64,000 nucleotides of DNA, from assembly GCA_050946535.1 (NCBI GenBank), contig JBMNUZ010000009.1, positions 1 to 64,000 on the forward strand, read 5' to 3'. Numbering within the stretch: the first letter of the stretch is position 1; each line of letters opens with the position of its first letter. This document shows positions 24,668 to 33,672 of this stretch, one piece after another. Under the pieces are notes generated by a model that saw only the letters and a program-made list of their open reading frames with translations, was not told the origin of the DNA and made no database searches. The DNA comes from RUG708 sp050946535. GTDB lineage: Bacteria; Bacillota; Clostridia; Peptostreptococcales; Anaerovoracaceae. The position numbers and the translations under genes are program-made.

Positions 24668-25084
24668 ATGTCCATAATAGATGAGAAAAAGGCGCTCGCA
24701 GCTAAATATCACATGAGCGGATACAATTGCGCTCAGTCTGTAGCATGTGCATTTGCAGATGATTTCGGTTTCGACAGCGGCACCGTCTTTAAACTTGCAG
24801 AGGGCTTCGGTCTCGGCATGGGAAACATGGAATGCACGTGCGGAGCAGTATCGGGAGCAGTCATGGCCGCAGGCATGAAAAACAGCGGGTCTGTCCCTGG
24901 TTCAACAAAGGGCAGCACGTACGGGCTTTCGAGGCAGATCAACGAAGCCTTTACCGAGAAAAACGGCACACTCATCTGCGCGGATCTCAAGGGCGTAACC
25001 ACAGGAAAGCCTCTGCGCTCGTGTCCGGGATGTATAGATGATGCGGTCGAGATCCTCTGCGGCGTTCTTGATCTGGATAAATGA
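24668..25084 (+). CDS. C_GCAxxG_C_C family redox protein
   Basis: 138 residues. The family pattern is clear: YNCAQSVACAF near residue 20, the eponymous CTCGAVSGAVMAAG at about residue 56, and further cysteines in the C-terminal half (LICADLKG, RSCPGCIDDAVEILCG). Members are small proteins of anaerobes whose conserved cysteines suggest redox or metal chemistry, sometimes linked to electron transfer or sulfur metabolism; the exact role is not established. Good AAGGAAATAAGG upstream. A structured leader precedes the gene and a terminator follows. Confidence 0.85.
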   Translation: MSIIDEKKALAAKYHMSGYNCAQSVACAFADDFGFDSGTVFKLAEGFGLGMGNMECTCGAVSGAVMAAGMKNSGSVPGSTKGSTYGLSRQINEAFTEKNGTLICADLKGVTTGKPLRSCPGCIDDAVEILCGVLDLDK

Positions 25085-25107
25085 CAATATATAATGTAGA
25101 GAAATGA

Positions 25108-25147
25108 AAAAACAGCTTTCAATGATGAAACATCGGAAGCTGTTTTT
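25108..25147. terminator. Bidirectional terminator
   Basis: AAAAACAGCTT ... AAGCTGTTTTT with a small inner hairpin (GATG-aaa-CATC). Ends the C_GCAxxG_C_C gene and the converging tRNA-Gly. Confidence 0.8.
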
Positions 25148-25155
25148 ATGCTATA

Positions 25156-25229
25156 TGGAGCAGGTAAAGGGAGTCGAACCCTCCTCCCAGCCTTGGGAAG
25201 GCCGTGTTCTACCGATGAACTATACCTGC
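25156..25229 (-). tRNA. tRNA-Gly (CCC)
   Basis: Minus strand: acceptor GCAGGTA/TACCTGC, anticodon loop TTCCCAA (anticodon CCC, reading GGG), T-arm GGGTTCGACTCCC, encoded CCA at 25156-25158. Confidence 0.93.
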
Positions 25230-25251
25230 GCAGAACATGCATGCGACTAAT

Positions 25252-25280
25252 ATTATATATTCAAAGCCATTAATTTGCAA
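25252..25280 (-). promoter_or_regulatory. Promoter of tRNA-Gly
   Basis: Complement gives TTGCAA (25275-25280), 17-bp spacer, TATAAT (25252-25257), about 23 bases before the tRNA. Confidence 0.7.
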
Positions 25281-25312
25281 ATATTAATCAGGTCACAGGG
25301 AAGGGAAACGAG

Positions 25313-25978
25313 ATGAATATTTTCGATGTACTGGGTCCTGTAATGATAGGACCTTCAAGCAGCCACACCGCCGGAGCCGTAAGGATCAGCAGGACGGCTG
25401 CAAAGATGCTCGACGACAGGCCGGTCAAAGCAGACATAGGTCTGTACGGCAGTTTCGCCATGACCGGCAGGGGGCACGGAACAGATGCCGCACTGATAGC
25501 TGGTCTTCTTGGGATGAAGCCGGACGACGAGCGTATTCCGGACAGCTTTGAGATCGCGAAAAAGCAGGGGCTCGATTTCAGCTTTCACGAAATCTCTCTG
25601 AGAAACGCCCATCCTAACACCGCAAATCTCAAGCTCGTGGGGGAACACGGCAGGACGCTCGACGTGACAGGCGAGAGCATCGGCGGCGGCAGGATAAACA
25701 TACGCTCTATCGACGGCATAACGGTAAATTTCTCCGGAGATATGAACACGCTCATCGTCCATGACAAGGACAAACCGGGCAGTGCCTCTGCGATATGCAG
25801 CGCACTCACACAGAGGCACATAAACATTGCGACCATCCAGCTTTACCGCGATATAAAAGGCGGAAAGGCCGTCATGGTCTGCGAATGCGACGAACCTATT
25901 CCTGAGGACATAAGGACATGGCTGATGTCTATCGATCAGATCCTTAAAGTCACCATTTTCAACATGGAGGATGATTGA
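25313..25978 (+). CDS. sdaAB: L-serine dehydratase, beta subunit
   Basis: 221 residues. Begins with the serine-binding signature FDVLGPVMIGPSSSHTAG and continues with GSFAMTGRGHGTDAALIAGLLG. The C-terminal about 70 residues are an ACT domain (TLIVHDKDKPGSASAICSAL onward). With the alpha subunit it forms the oxygen-sensitive [4Fe-4S] enzyme converting serine to pyruvate and ammonia, a common energy route in anaerobes. The stop codon is one base before the next start, so the two subunits are translated together. Confidence 0.95.
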   Translation: MNIFDVLGPVMIGPSSSHTAGAVRISRTAAKMLDDRPVKADIGLYGSFAMTGRGHGTDAALIAGLLGMKPDDERIPDSFEIAKKQGLDFSFHEISLRNAHPNTANLKLVGEHGRTLDVTGESIGGGRINIRSIDGITVNFSGDMNTLIVHDKDKPGSASAICSALTQRHINIATIQLYRDIKGGKAVMVCECDEPIPEDIRTWLMSIDQILKVTIFNMEDD

Positions 25979-25979
25979 A

Positions 25980-26870
25980 ATGTCTTTTAACAGCGTGAAA
26001 AAGATGCTGGAAGAGGCCGCAAGATCGGATCTTTCTCTTCCAGAGATGATAATGGCCGACGACCTGGAAGACAGCTTGCTCACAAAAGAGCAGTCGGTTC
26101 AGAAAATGAAGTACCTCTGGCAGGTGATGAATGCCACGAGTGAAGAATACTGCGCAGAAGACCGTTCAAACAGCGGGCTCGCCGGCGGAAATGCAGCGAA
26201 AATACGAAAAGCGGCCGAAGCAGGAAAGCTCATCGGCGACCAGTTCATGTTCGAAGTCATCGAAGAATCAATGAAGACGGCCGAGTGCAACGCCTGCATG
26301 AAAAGAATAGTTGCGGCGCCTACGGCAGGAAGCTGCGGCGTGCTTCCAGGCGTGCTGATTCCGCTTTCCAGAAGGCACAAAGACGATCCTGATTTCGAAA
26401 AGAAAATAATCGAGGCGCTTTATGTGGCAGCAGGCTTCGGACAGGTAACCGCCGCGAGAGCTTCGGTCTCAGGCGCCGAAGGCGGGTGCCAGGCCGAGAT
26501 CGGAACAGCAGCCGCGATGGCAGCAGCTGCACTCGCATGGGCAGGAGGCGGAACCGCAGAGCAGTGCTCCGACGCTTTCGCGATAGCCCTGACGAACATG
26601 CTCGGACTGGTGTGCGACCCAGTAGCCGGACTGGTCGAGATACCGTGCATCAACCGCAACGCTGCAGGAGCGATGACCGCCGTCAGTGCTGCCGACATGG
26701 CTCTCGCTGGCATTTCTTCGGACATTCCTGCCGACGAAGTCATCGACAGCATGAAAGAGGTAGGCGACGTCATGGTTTCAGAACTCAGGGAAACCGGAAA
26801 GGGAGGACTCGCAGGCACTCCGACCGGCAGAAAAATCGCAGAGGATCTATCGAGAAGCGCAGCTGAATAA
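25980..26870 (+). CDS. sdaAA: L-serine dehydratase, alpha (iron-sulfur) subunit
   Basis: 296 residues from ATG 25980, chosen because GGAGG lies nine bases upstream; an earlier ATG overlapping the sdaAB stop is less likely. The conserved RIVAAPTAGSCGVLPG is at about residue 110. The three cysteines at about 170, 212 and 223 have the spacing (42 and 11 residues) of the [4Fe-4S] ligands in structurally known serine dehydratases. Works with SdaAB; strict anaerobes favour this enzyme because the cluster is destroyed by oxygen. Confidence 0.95.
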   Translation: MSFNSVKKMLEEAARSDLSLPEMIMADDLEDSLLTKEQSVQKMKYLWQVMNATSEEYCAEDRSNSGLAGGNAAKIRKAAEAGKLIGDQFMFEVIEESMKTAECNACMKRIVAAPTAGSCGVLPGVLIPLSRRHKDDPDFEKKIIEALYVAAGFGQVTAARASVSGAEGGCQAEIGTAAAMAAAALAWAGGGTAEQCSDAFAIALTNMLGLVCDPVAGLVEIPCINRNAAGAMTAVSAADMALAGISSDIPADEVIDSMKEVGDVMVSELRETGKGGLAGTPTGRKIAEDLSRSAAE

Positions 26871-26898
26871 ATACGTGAACTGCGTCCGGATGAGCAGG

Positions 26899-26984
26899 AT
26901 CCGGCCTGTTAGTTACGGCCTTATGCGGCCTGTTAATTGAGGTCGTATACGGCCTGTTGACAGTGGTCTTATGCGGCCTCTTTT
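26899..26984. repeat. 24-bp tandem repeat, 3.6 units
   Basis: Starts at 26899, 26923, 26947 and 26971 (partial), each beginning ATNCGGCCTGTT. Lies between sdaAA and the alaS promoter, ending six bases before the -35 box. Confidence 0.8.
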
Positions 26985-26989
26985 CATAG

Positions 26990-27019
26990 TTGACATACAA
27001 CTTATTCATTTTGTATAAT
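26990..27019 (+). promoter_or_regulatory. Strong promoter of the alaS leader
   Basis: TTGACA (26990-26995) and TATAAT (27014-27019), both consensus, with an 18-bp spacer. Predicted start about 27026, leaving a 145-nt leader before alaS. Confidence 0.8.
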
Positions 27020-27082
27020 GTTCAAGTATAATATATAAACATAAATCATTTGAAATAAATTAAGCAGGGTGTGCCTAAGCCC

Positions 27083-27115
27083 AAAAGACTCGTCCCTTTA
27101 AGACGAGTCTTTTTT
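27083..27115 (+). terminator. Leader terminator (attenuator candidate) before alaS
   Basis: AAAAGACTCGTC (27083-27094) / GACGAGTCTTTT (27102-27113) plus extra Ts, between the promoter and the alaS start. Most transcripts would stop after about 90 nt unless read-through is regulated. No T-box specifier or T-box sequence was seen. Confidence 0.75.
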
Positions 27116-27170
27116 ACAGAAAGCGGCAATATCTGCATCCGCGGCAGACCTGCAGGGAGGTTTTTTACCA

Positions 27171-29795
27171 ATGGAGAAACTCGGCCTTAACGAGATACGT
27201 AAGCTGTTCCTCGAATTCTATAAAAGCAAGGGACATCTTGTACACGAAAGCTTTTCGCTTATACCTGACCACGACAAAAGCCTTATGCTGATAAATTCAG
27301 GAATGGCTCCTCTCAAGCCATATTTTTCAGGACTCAAGACTCCTCCGTCAAAACGCATGACCACATGCCAGAAATGTATCAGGACAGGCGATATAGAAAA
27401 TATCGGCTACACAGAAAGACACGGCACTTTCTTTGAGATGATGGGAAACTTCTCTTTTGGAGACTACTTCAAGGAGCAGTCTATCGAATGGGGATGGGAA
27501 TTCATCACCAAGGTGCTCAAGCTTCCTGAGGACAAGATCTGGGCGACGATATACCTCGACGACGAAGAAGCTCACGACATCTGGAGAAACAAGATCGGAC
27601 TTCCTGAAGAGCGTATCGTCCGTCTCGGAAAAGAAGACAACTTCTGGGAGATAGGTCTCGGTCCGTGCGGTCCGTGCTCCGAGATATACTTCGACAGAGG
27701 CGAAGAATACGGCTGCGGCAAGCCTGACTGCAAACCGGGATGCGAGTGCGACAGGTATATGGAATTCTGGAACCACGTATTCACTCAGTTCGACAAACAG
27801 GAAGACGGCAGTTACACTCCGCTCGCTCATCCTAACATCGATACAGGCATGGGTCTTGAAAGAATAGCATGCATTATGCAGGAGACCGACTCGATCTTCG
27901 ACATCGATACGATTCAGCACATCCTGAATCAGGTCGAGAGGGTGACAGGCGTCAAATACCAGCGCGGCAAAGCAAAGGAGGACATCTCGCTCAGAATCAT
28001 AACCGACCACATCCGTTCGGTAACATTCATGATCAGCGACGGCATCACTCCGAGCAACGAGGGCAGAGGCTACGTACTCAGAAGACTGCTCAGAAGAGCG
28101 GCCCGCCACGGCAAGCTTCTCGGAATGGACAAGCCTTTCCTCGCAGACCTTACAGACATGGTCGTCGAGGTTTCGGGAGAAGCTTACCCTTCGCTCGTGG
28201 AAAAGCACGATTATATAAAGAAAATCGTCAATGTAGAGGAAGAGAAGTTCGCGGAAACTCTCGACCAGGGAACCTCTATACTCAATTCATACATTAAAGA
28301 GCTCGAAAATGAAGGCAAGAACGTACTCGACGGCGAAAAGGCGTTCAAGCTTTACGATACATACGGCTTCCCGCTTGAACTTACTACAGAGATTCTGGCG
28401 GAGCACAACTTCACTGCCGACGAAGATGAATTCAACAGTCTGATGGAGCAGCAGAAGGCTGTCGCAAGAAACAATCAGAAATTCGATTCAAAGGTGGCAT
28501 GGCAGGACGAGAACATAGGTTTCTTCAATACCGGAGAGCCTACTGTATTTACAGGATACGACAAACTTACGGACGAAGCTTCCGTAGAGGCTATATTCAT
28601 CAAACGCAGCCAGGTCGATGAAATCTCCGAAGGGCAGGAGGGCGTCGTAATCCTGGACAAAACACCGTTCTACGCTGAAATGGGCGGACAGGTAGGCGAC
28701 CGCGGAACCATTACTACTGAAAACTGCGTGCTCCGCGTAACGGACACGGTAAAGGCGAAGGATTTCTTCGTACATAAAGTAAAGGCTGAAAAGGGATCCC
28801 TGAAAACCGGCGAATCCGTAACGGCTTCGGTCGATCCGCTCTTCAGGCACAGAACAGCAAGGAACCACACGGCGACTCACATACTTCAGGCCGCTCTGAA
28901 GCAGGTTCTCGGAAGCCACGTTTCGCAGGCGGGTTCATACGTAAATCCCGACGAGCTCAGATTCGACTTCACTCATTTCGAAGCCGTTTCACCTGAGGAT
29001 CTCAAGAAGGTAGAAGACATTGCAAACGATGAAATCGCCAGATTCGAAGACGTCACCACAGAAGTTCTTTCGCTCGACGAAGCGAAGGAATCCGGTGCCA
29101 CCGCTCTGTTCGACGACAAATACGCTGACAAGGTAAGAGTTGTTTCTGTGGGAGACTTCAGCAAAGAACTCTGCGGCGGAACACATGTTTCGAATTCAGG
29201 CCAGATCGGCGCGGTCAAGATCGTGAGCGAAAGCGGAGTTGCATCAGGTGTTCGAAGAATAGTTGCGATCACAGGCGACGGAATCGCAAACTCACTCCGC
29301 AGCGACGAAGCTCTCATTTCAGAGGCTGCTTCAGCGCTCAAAGCTCAGCCTGCAAACATCATCGACAGGATCGGATCTCTCTACGATGAAATCAAATCTC
29401 TCAGGAAAGAGCTCGACGACATAAAGGCTGAGAACATCGGAAATTCTGTCGGAAGCATGCTCGACGGCGCAAAGGTAATAAACGGTGTCAAGCTCGTAAC
29501 TGCTAAATTCGACAATATCGGCATCGACGAACTCAGATCGATCTCCGACGAACTCAAGAGCAGAGAGAAGAATCTCGTGAATGTACTCGCCGCAGTGAAG
29601 AACGGCAAGGTTACATTCCTCGTATCGGTTTCGGACGAACTCGTCGAAAAGGGCTACCATGCCGGCAAGATGATCAAGGAGATCGCGAAGGCTGCAGGAG
29701 GCGGCGGCGGTGGAAAAGCAAATATGGCCCAGGCCGGCGCAAAGGACGCTTCGAAGATAGAGGATGCATTCGCTGTTGCGGAGACACTTCTATAA
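27171..29795 (+). CDS. alaS: Alanyl-tRNA synthetase
   Basis: 874 residues, standard full length. Class II catalytic domain at the N-terminus (EIRKLFLEFYKSKGH, motif 1/2 around GTFFEMMGNFSFGDYFKE), then tRNA-binding domain, an editing domain with HTATHILQAAL at about residue 565 and the CGGTHV zinc motif at about 667, and a C-terminal DHHA1-type domain with a glycine-rich GGGGGG segment near the end. Charges tRNA-Ala and corrects mischarged Ser or Gly. Start preceded by GGGAGG. The leader contains a strong promoter followed by an attenuator-like hairpin. A 23-bp repeat array begins four bases after the stop. Confidence 0.97.
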   Translation: MEKLGLNEIRKLFLEFYKSKGHLVHESFSLIPDHDKSLMLINSGMAPLKPYFSGLKTPPSKRMTTCQKCIRTGDIENIGYTERHGTFFEMMGNFSFGDYFKEQSIEWGWEFITKVLKLPEDKIWATIYLDDEEAHDIWRNKIGLPEERIVRLGKEDNFWEIGLGPCGPCSEIYFDRGEEYGCGKPDCKPGCECDRYMEFWNHVFTQFDKQEDGSYTPLAHPNIDTGMGLERIACIMQETDSIFDIDTIQHILNQVERVTGVKYQRGKAKEDISLRIITDHIRSVTFMISDGITPSNEGRGYVLRRLLRRAARHGKLLGMDKPFLADLTDMVVEVSGEAYPSLVEKHDYIKKIVNVEEEKFAETLDQGTSILNSYIKELENEGKNVLDGEKAFKLYDTYGFPLELTTEILAEHNFTADEDEFNSLMEQQKAVARNNQKFDSKVAWQDENIGFFNTGEPTVFTGYDKLTDEASVEAIFIKRSQVDEISEGQEGVVILDKTPFYAEMGGQVGDRGTITTENCVLRVTDTVKAKDFFVHKVKAEKGSLKTGESVTASVDPLFRHRTARNHTATHILQAALKQVLGSHVSQAGSYVNPDELRFDFTHFEAVSPEDLKKVEDIANDEIARFEDVTTEVLSLDEAKESGATALFDDKYADKVRVVSVGDFSKELCGGTHVSNSGQIGAVKIVSESGVASGVRRIVAITGDGIANSLRSDEALISEAASALKAQPANIIDRIGSLYDEIKSLRKELDDIKAENIGNSVGSMLDGAKVINGVKLVTAKFDNIGIDELRSISDELKSREKNLVNVLAAVKNGKVTFLVSVSDELVEKGYHAGKMIKEIAKAAGGGGGGKANMAQAGAKDASKIEDAFAVAETLL

Positions 29796-29799
29796 GCTC

Positions 29800-29960
29800 A
29801 GCAGCCGCGATGTTTTTCGCTGAGCGGCCACAGCGTTTGCCGCTGACCAGCCACGGTGTTTTTTACTTAGCGGCCACAGCGTTTTTCGCTCAGCGGCCAC
29901 AGCGTTTTTCGCTCAGCGGTCACAGCGTTTTTCGCTGAGCGGTCACGACATTTTTCAGCA
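29800..29960. repeat. 23-bp tandem repeat, seven units, downstream of alaS
   Basis: Starts every 23 bases from 29800 to 29938, based on AGCGGCCACAGCGTTTTTCG plus CTC. Each unit can form a short AGCG-T5-CGCT hairpin, so the array may act as repeated weak terminators. Two central units are identical. Confidence 0.85.
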
Positions 29961-30135
29961 GATTCTGCTTTCATTCGTGCAGGTTTTGCCTGTATGAACG
30001 GGAGCATCTCTGCCGGACATGGGGCATGAGATGAGCGCTGTAATTTAAGATGCGCACATTCCATTTTATGGAATGTATCAACAAAAATGCTTGTAAATAT
30101 TATTTTGCTGCTGTAATATCTATTTATCGAATTAT

Positions 30136-30202
30136 GCAGAATGCTCCGTCCTGGCACGGGACGAAGGCAAAACAAATGCTGGGGAGTTATCGATCATTCT
30201 GC
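30136..30202 (+). other. Possible structured RNA upstream of ireB
   Basis: Outer stem GCAGAATG (30136-30143) / CATTCTGC (30195-30202) enclosing a hairpin CGTCC / GGACG with loop TGGCACG and a purine-rich single strand. About 90 bases before ireB. No class recognised; the remaining gap 29961-30290 holds no gene. Confidence 0.3.
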
Positions 30203-30290
30203 TGAAAGTGAAGTTTATCAACTGCATGACTGGACATTTACCTTATTGCATTTATAAACAATCACGGCTTTTAAATCGGAGATGATAGAT

Positions 30291-30539
30291 ATGGACAAGA
30301 AAACAATTTTATTTACAACGCCTCAGAAAGCTCATGACAAAACGGTGGCATCAATACTCACTAAAGTTTACGATGCACTTGAGGAAAAAGGGTACAACGC
30401 AATTGATCAGATCGTAGGATATATTCTGTCAGGTGATCCGTCATATATAACTGCTCACAACAATGCCCGCGGACTGATCCGTCAGATCGACAGAGACGAT
30501 CTGGTAGAAACACTGCTCAGAAATTTCTTAAACAAATAG
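30291..30539 (+). CDS. ireB: IreB family regulatory phosphoprotein (UPF0297/YrzL)
   Basis: 82 residues from ATG 30291 (GGAG nine bases upstream). Matches the family closely: KVYDALEEKGYNAIDQIVGYILSGDPSYITAHNNARGLIRQIDRDDLVETLL. In enterococci IreB is phosphorylated by the kinase IreK and affects cephalosporin resistance; in other Firmicutes it usually precedes ruvX, as here. A terminator hairpin lies between it and ruvX. Confidence 0.92.
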   Translation: MDKKTILFTTPQKAHDKTVASILTKVYDALEEKGYNAIDQIVGYILSGDPSYITAHNNARGLIRQIDRDDLVETLLRNFLNK

Positions 30540-30563
30540 GTTATAATCAAGGCAATTAATATC

Positions 30564-30596
30564 GCCCGGGTTTGTAAAAAGCCCGGGCATATTTTT
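30564..30596 (+). terminator. Terminator or attenuator between ireB and ruvX
   Basis: GCCCGGG (30564-30570) / CCCGGGC (30582-30588) with loop TTTGTAAAAAG and then ATATTTTTT. Confidence 0.75.
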
Positions 30597-30618
30597 TCAG
30601 GAGAAATATACGGAAAAA

Positions 30619-31101
30619 ATGAAAGCAATAGCTTTAGACGTAGGGGACAAGACGATAGGCGTGGCTGTAAGCGATCCGCTGATGCTTACGGCTCAGGGCG
30701 TCACGACGATCGAACGCGTCGGCATCAGGAAGGACGCCGACAAAGTTATAAAGATGATCCGTGAATACGAATGCGATACTGTAGTCATCGGGCTTCCGCT
30801 GAATCTCGACGGCAGCGACAGCGTCCAGACTCAGAAAGTCCGCGATTTCAGGACAATGCTCGAAAACAAAATGAGAAGCACCGCCGTCAAAGGCGTTAAA
30901 TGTGTTTTCCAGGACGAACGTTTTACAACCAAGATCGCCGAATCCGTTCTGATCGAAGCCGACGTTTCCAGGAAAAAGCGCAAAGATGTCATCGACAAAC
31001 AGGCTGCCGTCATCATTCTGCAGAGTTATCTCGACAGACAGAGATTTATCCGTGAAAACGGCTCAGACGCTGATAATAAGCCGGACAGCGCCGACGACTG
31101 A
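30619..31101 (+). CDS. ruvX: RuvX/YqgF-type Holliday-junction resolvase homologue
   Basis: 160 residues with an RNase H-like fold: ALDVGDKTIGVAVSDPLMLTAQG at the start, VVIGLPLNLDGSD in the middle, FQDERFTT and a final DKQAAVIILQSYLD. The conserved acidic residues (ALDVG, DER, DKQAA) are present. Family members process Holliday junctions or trim 16S rRNA precursors; YqgF is essential in many bacteria. A hydrophilic tail (NGSDADNKPDSADD) extends beyond the domain. The ribosome binding site AGGAG lies slightly far (about 14 bases). Follows ireB. Confidence 0.9.
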   Translation: MKAIALDVGDKTIGVAVSDPLMLTAQGVTTIERVGIRKDADKVIKMIREYECDTVVIGLPLNLDGSDSVQTQKVRDFRTMLENKMRSTAVKGVKCVFQDERFTTKIAESVLIEADVSRKKRKDVIDKQAAVIILQSYLDRQRFIRENGSDADNKPDSADD

Positions 31102-31128
31102 GTGGGAGGAAAGAGGATGGAGAGATAC

Positions 31129-31166
31129 GTAACTATTCCTAAAATATGAATTTTAGGAATAGTTAC
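31129..31166 (+). terminator. Perfect 17-bp palindrome downstream of ruvX
   Basis: GTAACTATTCCTAAAAT (31129-31145) / ATTTTAGGAATAGTTAC (31150-31166) with a 4-nt loop, then TATGGTTTTT. Likely terminator, though the T-run is short. A tiny frame with a strong GGGAGG, ATG 31117 encoding MERYVTIPKI, stops inside the stem. Confidence 0.55.
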
Positions 31167-33346
31167 TATGGTTTTTAGTGATTTTCGCCGTTTCCGATCC
31201 ATCTTATGGATTCTCTTTATAAAATCTATATACATGACCTGTTAATCCGATATCTCTTATCATGATCATTCTCATGGATCATTTTTCTTATTTTTTTCAT
31301 TTGTGTCTTCATGGATTATTTATTCAGATAATTTATTTCTTTTTTGTCGGATCAATATTTATTTTTTCAATCAGATCCATCGATCCGGTTTCGGTTTTTT
31401 ATGAATTGTCAGATTGTCGATCTGATTTTCTGATGATCAGATTTCCTTCGTGACAAATTTATTTTCTCAGACAGATCTTCAGGCTGTCCGCCATTCGTTT
31501 TTGCCGCGCATTTTTGCCGTACGTTTTTTATAATGCGTCATAATGCGTCGATTATTTATAACGCACTGCTCTTTTTTATATCGCATTCATCTTTGTCATG
31601 CATCGAGTCATTTCATCTATTGACCTTGTCCCGTAAATCATTCTGGGACCTTCTGCACATGCGTTTTATACTCATCTGCCGCTTTCTTCTTTTCGGCCTT
31701 GATCAGCTTTCTGCGTCTTTCAGCGGCTTCTTACGGCATTATTTCTGTGTTTATGGCTTTGTAACAGCTTATTACGCCCTCAGGCAGCTTTTCAGAGGTT
31801 TTTATATTGTTTGACTATAAGTGTTTAGTTATGAAGTCAACGCTGTTCTATAGGCTTCTGAGGGCGTCTGAGACTTTACTTGAATTATCCGAAGATTCTT
31901 GAGCTGCCTGTAGTTATCTGAATCAGGTCTGAGATATGCTTGCTGGCTGCACATCTGGCGATTGCGAGTCTGCACGAGTTACGGGCTTTTGCAAAATTTG
32001 TATGATCCACTGTCTGCCGTGTTCTGTTATAAGCTATCTTGTTATAAATCACCGGCTCAGCGGTGTTTGAGTTAGTTATTGATAATTGGTGCAAATCATC
32101 TCGGCTGCTGTACAACACTCACGGATTTTAACATGTGTTTCATACAGGCATTTTTTCAGGATACGATTTCTGTTTTGATCAATACTTTTAGTATCGCATT
32201 GACTGTAAACGGCCGTGCAGATTTTCAGCCATGATTTTCCGGTTTGAGACCACATTTCAGCCGGAATTAAAAGTCATCTGAAATCGGTCATTATTCCACC
32301 TCACAGAAGCGCCATACAGAGCCGGATTATTATTTTTCATATAGTTGATCTATAACAAATAAAAATCGCTTAAATCGTCTCTCAGAGGCTTTCAGCGTCA
32401 TATGCCCGGCCTGGCGCCGAAAAAAGCTGAAAAATAATAAAAACGACGCGGATTTTACCAGGATCAGGTATGAACAGGCAGAAATTTCCGCTCCGGAATC
32501 GCGGAGTCCGGAATGAAAAAATCCGAAATGAAAAATGAGAACAGCGTAAATACAAAATTAAATACAAAATAAAAATAAATATTTGAATAATTTTATATCC
32601 GTAAGTTTGAACTCCGGTCCGAAGCGGCGGCTTGGATCTATTATGGCAAAATCCATTACAATAAAAAAATCTGTTACGACAGGATCCGTTTAGAATCAGT
32701 ATCAACAGAATCCGTAATGACAGGATCCGTTACGACAGGTACGACAGGACCCGTTTAGAATCAGTATCAACAGAATCCGTAATGACAGGATCCGTTACGA
32801 CAGGACCCGCTACGAAAGGTACGGCAGAATCCGTTACAACAAGATTCGTTACGACATGAGATCCGTTATAACAGGATCCGTTATGACGCATATGGCATAT
32901 ATAAACATAAAAGGCAGTGGAAAATTCCGCCGCCTTTTACGTGTTGAGGTTTGAAAAAATATATGTAACAGCAATGCTGCTGCCGGCTTGATTTGGAATC
33001 CTCCGCAGGATTTTGTCCGCGTCATCCGCGGCGTACTGCGCGATACAGCATCCGCTTCAGCGTTCTTCAGATCTTCAGTCGAAATAAAATCTCAACCGTC
33101 TGATTTTATAAACACATTCAGCCTTCGCAAACATCGTCTGGCATCCGCAAACATCATGCAGCTTTTGCGAACATCTGTAACATTCACAGCTATCACCAAG
33201 CATGCCTGAATGTCATCTGGCATCCGCGAACATCTGTAACATTCATGAACATCGTCCGGCCTGCTGAAAAGCAATATTCCGGATCCAGAAGAACATGCGT
33301 TTCCTGCACGGATGTCATAGCAACTGTAACAGCTGTAATATAGTTG
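31167..33346. other. Gene-poor 2.2-kb region, pyrimidine-rich on the + strand
   Basis: No frame with a convincing start or known domain on either strand. The minus strand is purine-rich, as expected of a once-coding or transcribed strand; a 77-codon minus-strand frame ending at 31885 (CRLAIARCAASKHISDLIQI) has no ribosome binding site and is not called. Several degenerate repeats are embedded (32681-32880; a 59-bp direct repeat around 33167 and 33226). Looks like decayed or noncoding DNA. Confidence 0.5.
32681..32880. repeat. Degenerate repeat with 65-bp and about 15-bp periodicity
   Basis: Two 65-bp copies start at 32682 and 32747 (GGAYCCGTTTAGAATCAGTA and following), built from a shorter word ACAGGATCCGTTACG that continues in decayed form to about 32880. 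Confidence 0.7.
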
Positions 33347-33649
33347 TCATATAGATTCCGGAATTTTCAGAACCTGGCCCTCGTAAAGAGATGCATCGGT
33401 AAGATCGTTTGCCTGGCGTATTTCATAGACAGCTTTTCTGATATCTGTGCCGCTGCCGTATTGATCTTCGGCAATAGTCCACAGCGAGTCGCCCTGCTCT
33501 ACCGTAATGTTCCTGTAAACAGGCTCTGACTCCGCGGCGGCTCTGAACGAACTTACAGCGAAGACGGCAATAAGGGTAACTGCCAGTGTGCACGTGATCA
33601 CAAATATGGTGAATCTCGGTATAGAGACTATTTTGTAATGTTTTTTCAT
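33347..33649 (-). CDS. LysM-domain membrane protein, YneA-like division suppressor
   Basis: 100 residues from ATG 33649 (GGGGTGATT upstream). A single membrane helix at about residues 15-38 (FVITCTLAVTLIAVFAVSSF) is followed by one LysM domain (ITVEQGDSLWTIAEDQYG to LYEGQVLKIPES). This matches YneA of Bacillus, an SOS-induced cell-division inhibitor. Upstream half-sites (GAACATACATTC at 33785-33796) resemble a LexA box with one mismatch, supporting SOS control, though lexA itself is not in the window. It could alternatively be a general wall-binding LysM protein. Confidence 0.65.
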   Translation of the reverse strand: MKKHYKIVSIPRFTIFVITCTLAVTLIAVFAVSSFRAAAESEPVYRNITVEQGDSLWTIAEDQYGSGTDIRKAVYEIRQANDLTDASLYEGQVLKIPESI

Positions 33650-33672
33650 ATCAATCACCCCGTCAGCTCATT

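Noticed and set aside
27026..27115. T-box leader for alaS
   Set aside because: No specifier loop, no conserved T-box sequence; the leader is also too short.
30136..30202. c-di-GMP riboswitch before ireB
   Set aside because: GGCAAAAC and GGGACG words look similar but the order and tetraloop-receptor pattern do not fit.
31885..32118. 77-codon minus-strand gene
   Set aside because: Protein-like composition but no ribosome binding site, no family, and it lies in a repeat-rich decayed region.
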